64,000 bases of DNA, taken from contig NZ_JPHF01000001.1 in the NCBI RefSeq assembly GCF_000814325.1, positions 248,001 through 312,000 on the forward strand, read 5' to 3'. The notes beneath the pieces are model-generated. The model worked only from the letters and a program-made list of their open reading frames with translations. It was not told the origin of the DNA and ran no database searches. This stretch comes from Flavihumibacter sp. ZG627 (GTDB lineage Bacteria; Bacteroidota; Bacteroidia; Chitinophagales; Chitinophagaceae). Each line of letters begins with the position of its first letter. The first letter of the stretch is position 1. Positions 58,932-64,000 of this stretch are shown one piece after another. The position numbers and the translations under genes are program-made.

Positions 58932-61115
58932 CTAAATCCTCACCCCAATGGTGATATAAAAATTCCTCCCGTCACTGGGCCATATTCCTGGACCTGGATA
59001 AAATGCAGGTCGCTTGGTGAAATATTGCCGGTTGAAAATATTATTGATCCCTCCACGTACGGAATAGATGGAATTGGAACGAAATGATAGATTCAAATCC
59101 CAGACAGAATAAGCAGGCGTATATCCCTTCGAGCCATTGGAGGGAGGCGTATCCGTATTCAATGCATCAGAAAATGTTGCAGCTGTATAATTATACAGCA
59201 GTGAACTGCTGAATGATTTGTACAACATCTCCAGCCCATTGCGGCTTATCCACCTGGGGACAGATTCCACCCGGTTCCCTTTCACAGATACATTGGTACT
59301 GCCCGATGCAACATTTCCCTTTGTATATATTGCTTCCATCCATGCGCTTGAACTGAACAGCCCTGCATACAAATTTTGGGTAATGGGAAATTTATATTGT
59401 AAGAATAGTTCCAACCCGTTGGTCCGACTATCCCCAATATTCGTTTTGTACGTATATGGCTGACCGTTATCATCATTCAATACGATCGAACCCATTCGGT
59501 TCTTATACCTTATGCTGAATGCGCTGATATCATATTGCAGGCGTCCCAACACCTTGCCCCTTATACCCAATTCTGCAGTATGTCCCCTCGCATCTTTAAG
59601 CTCACTGTTTACCCGTTCATACACAGATACAGGAATTATATCTTTGAAGATAGTTGGCCGGTAAGCCTGCGACCATCCGCCATAGAGGTTGTTATTCTTA
59701 TCAATTTGAAATTGTGAACTGACGCCTGCTAACAGGAAACGGTGGGGAATATCATTTGGCAGTGCACCCGGATCATAATATTTAATGATCCCTCTCATCC
59801 TGCTCCTTCCCTGTTCAAAACGAAGACCAGGTGATATTGTCCAGCGCGTATTAATCTGGAATGCATTTTCCGCATATACGGCAATGTTAGATGTGCGGAA
59901 ATGAAGGTCCCGCCCAAATCCGGCTGCGTCCACAGAAAGGTCATAATCTGTTCCCGTTGTTCCCTTGCCAAGTTGCCGCCGGTGCAGGTCGTTATTCATA
60001 TAGGTGATTCCTGTGGCCAATTTCCCCCTGATACCACTGATTGTATAATGATGAAGTAACCTTATATCAAGTGTATTGCTATGAAAATTATCAATGTCAA
60101 CCTGTCGGTTTTTATACTGCATGGTTTGCATGTCAATACTGTCAGCAACATTAGCGAATGCATCAAACAACACGCTGTTCCTTGCCCCATAAACACCTGA
60201 TGCTATTATATTGATACTAGTATTGGCTGATGGGTTCCATAAGAGAGTAAGGGAAGGAACATATATGTCCGGACTGAAATAATTCCTGCTCCTCGTGCTC
60301 ATCCTGGGGTCTGCAGCAAACATGCTATCATTCAATTGCCCGGGTAACTGGTGTAAATATTTGGATCGGCCAATGGCGGCTGTCAGACCTAGCTTTTTAC
60401 TGAACTGGTAATGTAAATGTGCAAACTGCGCTTCGGCATCCGATCTGCTGTTTTCCCGGTATCCGTTTGAATGACGTTTGTGGTAATAGGCATAATATGA
60501 GAACCTGCCACTGGTTCCGCTGATAGCATTATATGTACTCAATAAGCCGAAAGAACCTGCTGTGTTTACACTCTCAAGTGTGAAAGCTTTTGTGCTGTCG
60601 GGCTTCCGCGTAACATAATTTATCATTCCACCAAACTGTGCACCATATTGCAACGAACCGGTTCCACGGATCAGTTCAATTTTTTCATAGCTCTCCATCG
60701 GTGCACTGTAATGACTTGCCGGGTATCCATACATATCTGAGTTGAGCAGAATGCCATTCTGCCTTATATTATATTCCCAGCTTCGATGTGGATCGAGGCC
60801 CCTGGTGGAAATATTCAACTGGTTGCCACTGCCGTCCATATCATATACAAAAACGCCAGGCACTTTGGCAAACAATTGCCTCCCCGTCTTAATGGCGATG
60901 TTCGCATTTGTTTCACCAATATTTACTTGTTCGGTTTTCTTCCCGATATAGAGGAAACCATTTGCTGCATCAGGCATTCGACCGATATCCTTGTGTTGCC
61001 AGCTCCGGATAATGATCTCCTTCAGCTCTTTTACCGAGGTGCTATCAGTTTCTTTTTGAGCGTTTGTAATCAACGAACAAAAGATGCAAAACAACAAACA
61101 TATTATTTTCCCCAT
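58932..61115 (-). CDS. TonB-dependent outer-membrane receptor (FecA-like)
   Basis: This 727-residue receptor has a signal peptide (residues 1-19, ending ITNAQ), a plug domain (about 30-165, with IGETNANIAIKTGRQLFAKVPGVFVYDMDGSG and RGLDPHRSW) and a 22-strand-like barrel to the C-terminal FYITIGVRI. The plug matches ferric-siderophore or ferric-citrate receptors best. There is no SusD partner, so glycan uptake is unlikely. No Fur box could be checked. It is divergent from the amidase gene. Confidence 0.9.
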   Translation of the reverse strand: MGKIICLLFCIFCSLITNAQKETDSTSVKELKEIIIRSWQHKDIGRMPDAANGFLYIGKKTEQVNIGETNANIAIKTGRQLFAKVPGVFVYDMDGSGNQLNISTRGLDPHRSWEYNIRQNGILLNSDMYGYPASHYSAPMESYEKIELIRGTGSLQYGAQFGGMINYVTRKPDSTKAFTLESVNTAGSFGLLSTYNAISGTSGRFSYYAYYHKRHSNGYRENSRSDAEAQFAHLHYQFSKKLGLTAAIGRSKYLHQLPGQLNDSMFAADPRMSTRSRNYFSPDIYVPSLTLLWNPSANTSINIIASGVYGARNSVLFDAFANVADSIDMQTMQYKNRQVDIDNFHSNTLDIRLLHHYTISGIRGKLATGITYMNNDLHRRQLGKGTTGTDYDLSVDAAGFGRDLHFRTSNIAVYAENAFQINTRWTISPGLRFEQGRSRMRGIIKYYDPGALPNDIPHRFLLAGVSSQFQIDKNNNLYGGWSQAYRPTIFKDIIPVSVYERVNSELKDARGHTAELGIRGKVLGRLQYDISAFSIRYKNRMGSIVLNDDNGQPYTYKTNIGDSRTNGLELFLQYKFPITQNLYAGLFSSSAWMEAIYTKGNVASGSTNVSVKGNRVESVPRWISRNGLEMLYKSFSSSLLYNYTAATFSDALNTDTPPSNGSKGYTPAYSVWDLNLSFRSNSIYSVRGGINNIFNRQYFTKRPAFYPGPGIWPSDGRNFYITIGVRI

Positions 61116-61189
61116 CAGCTATTTTGTTGATCGTCTTCAAAATCACTTAATTTGACCTTGATCAGTATTCAAGGTTCAACCATAAAATT

Positions 61190-62008
61190 ATGGATAATAA
61201 ACTCTTTATTGCGCTGTTTTCAGTTGTAGTTCTCGTGCTAATTGCCTGCAGTCCCAATCCATATGCAAAAACAAATAAGGCGCATAAACACCAGGTTAAG
61301 GAACTCGCAAAAAGGTTAAGAACATTTCCTCCTGCTAATAGTCTTGATAACTCACTATTGCAATCAACAAACAGCTGGGTTGGTACTACTAACTTCGGAT
61401 TACGCAAACCGAATTTTGTCATCATACACCATACTGCACAGGACAGCTGCGGACAAACATTACGGACCTTTACACTTCCGCGTACCCAGGTGAGTGCTCA
61501 TTATGTAATTTGTAAGGATGGAACCATTCACCATATGCTGAACGACTATCTGCGTGCTCACCATGCTGGAATTGGAAGCTGGGGTTACGACCGCGACCTA
61601 AATTCTTCCAGCATCGGGATTGAACTCGATAATAATGGATTCGAAAATTTTCCGGAAGCCCAGCTTATCAGTCTCTATCGCGTTCTCGACACGCTGAAAA
61701 AAAGACATAATATTCCGACTGAAAATATAATCGGACATGGTGATATTGCGCCTACCCGCAAGAATGATCCAAACTGGAGATTTCCCTGGAAAGCTTTATC
61801 AGAGAAAGGTTTCGGGAGATGGCATGGAGATACCACCGGAATAATAATACCTGAAAACTTTGACCATATCATGGCACTCCGGCTAGTTGGATTTGATACC
61901 AAAGACAGCACCGCCTCCATCCTTGCCTTCAAGCGTCACTGGATGCAGGACACCACCTTAGGAATGACCCCCAGTGCCAAACGCATCCTCTACACCCTCA
62001 TCCAATAA
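61190..62008 (+). CDS. N-acetylmuramoyl-L-alanine amidase, lipoprotein (Amidase_2)
   Basis: This 272-residue lipoprotein (lipobox VLVLIAC) cleaves the amide between muramic acid and the peptide stem. The zinc-binding amidase_2 domain (about 75-210) has VIIHHTAQDSC, AHHAGIGSWGYDRDLNSSSIGIEL, and HGDIAPTRKNDPNWRFPW with the last histidine and aspartate. It is probably periplasmic or outer-membrane anchored and used for cell-wall recycling or remodelling. Confidence 0.9.
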   Translation: MDNKLFIALFSVVVLVLIACSPNPYAKTNKAHKHQVKELAKRLRTFPPANSLDNSLLQSTNSWVGTTNFGLRKPNFVIIHHTAQDSCGQTLRTFTLPRTQVSAHYVICKDGTIHHMLNDYLRAHHAGIGSWGYDRDLNSSSIGIELDNNGFENFPEAQLISLYRVLDTLKKRHNIPTENIIGHGDIAPTRKNDPNWRFPWKALSEKGFGRWHGDTTGIIIPENFDHIMALRLVGFDTKDSTASILAFKRHWMQDTTLGMTPSAKRILYTLIQ

Positions 62009-62010
62009 AT

Positions 62011-62071
62011 CTTACCTCTTACCTCTCACCTCTTACCTCAATTCTTACCTCTTACCTCTTCCCTCTTACCT
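62011..62071 (+). repeat. CTTACCT heptamer array
   Basis: About eight copies of CTTACCT, some with one change (CTCACCT, CTTCCCT), lie between the amidase stop and the phosphoesterase end. The last codons of the phosphoesterase read through part of it. Confidence 0.75.
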
Positions 62072-63204
62072 GTTAGGCTGTTTTTCCTCGACAGCTCCAC
62101 CAAATGAATTTTCTCCGCCACAATCCGCGTAGGTTTTCCCTCCACCTTACTCCATTTCACCAGGCGCATGTATCCATCTGAGATCTCGATGCCCGTGATA
62201 TTTCCATCTGCATAACAACAACATCCCGAATTGAAATAGCTGGCCTTCATTTTCCGGAATGAGTGGCTTAGATGATCATATTCCCTGCTTCTTCTTGGGA
62301 TCTCATTAAGGATCTTTTTGATAAGTGCCTCGTCTTTTTTTTCCTGTGCGTCTTCTAGTTCCAGGTAAAGTCTTTCCAGATGCGTGAGTGAATTAAATAC
62401 CGGCTGGTGTGTATGACCCGTGATCAGAATAACATTTTCCTGGGAAGCACTCCATTCATACATATAGAGGTTGTGCAGGTTTTTAAGCGTGGTATTTCCG
62501 GAGGGCATATTGATCCTGATCTCCAGGAAACTTTGAATGGGCCCCCATATATAACTAACGAACCATTTACTGAATGCATTACCATCACTCTGTGCATCAC
62601 CCTGGTGACCATGGGTGCAGAAAATATCGATATAGCCATAAGGGAGTTCTGCTCTCAATACCGCGCCTGCAGATGCTTTCAGGGCTTTCCCATAAATCGA
62701 TTTCAATACCATGGGAGCAAGCGGATCATTGTCCCAGTAAAGATCATGGTTGCCGAAAATTTTGACAAAAGCATTCCGGTCGGCGAATTTTTTTTCCAGC
62801 GCAAAATTATCCTTGTTATAATTGATCACATTGGGTAACAGGTTTTCCCAAAGCTCTTCACTATCACCCAGGTTGATATAGTAATAACCATTGTTGTCGT
62901 AATGTGTAAGAGCCGCGAGATAATTGTCTTCACAAATGGCAAAGTCATCCGCGCCATCGCGGGTTCCTTTATGTAGATCACTGAAAATAATGACAGGTTG
63001 TTCATCGGGACGAAAAGGGACCAGGGTGCCTTTCTTCCCAGGTTCGGTTATGATTGACCGGTAGAGCTCACTAAGCGCCTCATTCACCTTGTCCTGCCTG
63101 GGAGCAGATGAAAACCTGTCGGCCAGCCATATCACAAGCCTCCGGAACAGGAACTGCAGCACAAATCTCAGTCCCTCTAATATGAACAAAAATATTCTTC
63201 GCAT
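62038..63204 (-). CDS. Metallophosphoesterase
   Basis: This 388-residue calcineurin-like phosphoesterase has the metal motifs FSDLHKG, NLGDSEELW, FGNHDLYWD, THGHQGD and TGHTHQP in order. A hydrophobic N-terminal stretch (FLFILEGLRFVLQFLFRRLVIWLA) may attach it to the inner membrane, as in lipid-directed members such as LpxH-type enzymes, but the substrate is unknown. The final residues (KREEVRGKN) are encoded by the heptamer array and are probably not functional. Confidence 0.88.
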   Translation of the reverse strand: MRRIFLFILEGLRFVLQFLFRRLVIWLADRFSSAPRQDKVNEALSELYRSIITEPGKKGTLVPFRPDEQPVIIFSDLHKGTRDGADDFAICEDNYLAALTHYDNNGYYYINLGDSEELWENLLPNVINYNKDNFALEKKFADRNAFVKIFGNHDLYWDNDPLAPMVLKSIYGKALKASAGAVLRAELPYGYIDIFCTHGHQGDAQSDGNAFSKWFVSYIWGPIQSFLEIRINMPSGNTTLKNLHNLYMYEWSASQENVILITGHTHQPVFNSLTHLERLYLELEDAQEKKDEALIKKILNEIPRRSREYDHLSHSFRKMKASYFNSGCCCYADGNITGIEISDGYMRLVKWSKVEGKPTRIVAEKIHLVELSRKNSLTGKREEVRGKN

Positions 63205-63255
63205 GGTCGATACGGTTAGAACGAACTATATATCGCTGGAAAGTTACCGACTATT

Positions 63256-63341
63256 GGCGGAAAGGTGTCTGACACATGTTAAGGGAACGTTCGAACATAT
63301 GTTCGAACATGTTGCGAACATGTGTCAGACGCCCTTCCGCC
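63256..63341. repeat. Long-class GTCTGAC palindrome with extended arms (L4)
   Basis: The arms AGGTGTCTGACACATGTT and AACATGTGTCAGACGCCCT are extended outside by GGCGGAA and TTCCGCC. The centre contains GTTCGAACATATGTTCGAAC, itself a palindrome. Its right end is seven bases from the stop of the umuC-like gene (extended arms included). Confidence 0.9.
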
Positions 63342-63348
63342 AGGCCCA

Positions 63349-64000
63349 TTACCCCACCTCAAACAACTCATCCCAGCGGGTAGTGTACCTCGGACTCCGC
63401 ATCTCCTGCCGCATTTTCCAGGGTCTATCAATTCCCGAAGCCGCAAATTTCACCATATCATTACGCTGACTGAAATTGATATTGTCCAGCGCCTGCATCA
63501 GCATTTTCCCCTTATTGCCAATATCCCCCGAGAACAGGTTCCCCTGTATCGCTTCATCAGGCACCAATCCCCCCAACAACACACCGGCCTTAAGATAGCG
63601 CTCCCCCTTTTTAAAGAGTGCCTCCGCCAGCGGAAGCGTACACGCGATCAGGTCATTGGTAGAACTGCTCGCCGGGGCCAGCACAGCACTGCTGCTAAAC
63701 TTCCGGGGATTATAACTGAATTTCTCCCCTGAGGCCGCCACCACATAAACTTCCACCCAGGCCGCCGCATGTTGCTGCCTCCGCAGTTTTTCGGCTGCCC
63801 TCGCCGTATAGGTTGCTACGGCCTCTCGGATGGCCGCAAGATCTTCCACCGGCCTTCCAAACATGCGCGAAGTGCCGATCATTTTTTTATTCTCCAAAGG
63901 ATCTTTCATTTGTATACATGGTTCTCCATTAAGTTCTCGGATCAGTCTTTGTCCCACCACCCCACCAAGGTTTTTTCTCGCCCATTCCAGCGGCATCAAA
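63349..64000 (-). CDS. umuC: Y-family DNA polymerase V catalytic subunit UmuC, 5' end cut by window
   Basis: About 217 C-terminal residues are present; the frame runs off the window. The start of the visible part (VVGQRLIRELNGEPCIQM, NKKMIGTSRMFGRPVEDL) lies in the thumb and little-finger region. The C-terminal end (RPWKMRQEMRSPRYTTRWDEL) matches the DUF4113 tail of Bacteroidota UmuC proteins. It is an error-prone polymerase for lesion bypass in the SOS response. A umuD-like partner would normally lie just upstream, outside the window. Confidence 0.9.
   Translation of the reverse strand, partial: LMPLEWARKNLGGVVGQRLIRELNGEPCIQMKDPLENKKMIGTSRMFGRPVEDLAAIREAVATYTARAAEKLRRQQHAAAWVEVYVVAASGEKFSYNPRKFSSSAVLAPASSSTNDLIACTLPLAEALFKKGERYLKAGVLLGGLVPDEAIQGNLFSGDIGNKGKMLMQALDNINFSQRNDMVKFAASGIDRPWKMRQEMRSPRYTTRWDELFEVG

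Noticed and set aside
6086-63341. The scattered palindromes as a CRISPR array
   Set aside because: They are palindromic, vary in length, lie kilobases apart in different gaps and have no spacers or cas genes.

Overview
The window looks like a chromosomal segment of a Bacteroidota bacterium, most likely of the Chitinophagaceae or a near relative. This is inferred from family content, not from a database search. The signs are a secreted protein with a type IX secretion C-terminal sorting domain, several TAnnTTTG promoter boxes of the Bacteroidota type, a large-form IspG, a fused isobutyryl-CoA mutase (IcmF), a TonB-dependent receptor, many small outer-membrane barrels, and a Y-family polymerase with a DUF4113-like tail. 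I see no rRNA, tRNA, prophage or CRISPR array. Both ends are cut: acs lacks its 5' end on the left and a umuC-like gene lacks its 5' end on the right.

Layout. 1-10 kb: acetyl-CoA synthetase, an acyltransferase, a T9SS cargo protein, an L,D-transpeptidase, a DUF4332/BON/LysM operon, and a sigma factor, anti-sigma and barrel set. 10-20 kb: kbl, ridA, an odd truncated hydroxyacyl-CoA dehydrogenase next to tsaB, an ArsR regulator, a tandem rhodanese, a NarL-type regulator, a lipid A-type acyltransferase, and an operon of aldose epimerase, lipoprotein, YhhN and nadB. 20-31 kb: class D beta-lactamase, BatB/BatC, a REP-associated tyrosine transposase (RAYT), ispG, and an envelope cluster with a two-component system whose kinase is frameshifted. 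30-38 kb: a minus-strand operon with two vanadium haloperoxidase/PAP2-like lipoproteins between two outer-membrane barrels, then DUF2157-type membrane proteins. 38-51 kb: icmF, a large BNR-repeat protein, a dgcN-dgcA pair for D-glutamate breakdown, and an AraC/aldehyde dehydrogenase/DUF779 unit. 51-64 kb: three tandem paralogues of a small periplasmic family, aldose epimerase, a VOC protein, an exported SAM hydrolase, a DEAD-box helicase, Ada, a TonB receptor, an amidase, a metallophosphoesterase and umuC.

The most striking feature cuts across all of this. At least fifteen palindromic elements lie between genes, nearly all directly against a stop codon. Fourteen share outer arms built on GTCTGAC/GTCAGAC and fall into a long class (about 70 bp), a shared half-length form of it, and a short class (34-40 bp). 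The fifteenth has a related GTCTGGCAC core. The RAYT gene at 23.1-23.7 kb is flanked by two of the elements, so this is probably a REP/RAYT (domesticated transposase) system. In three genes the element itself supplies the stop codon.
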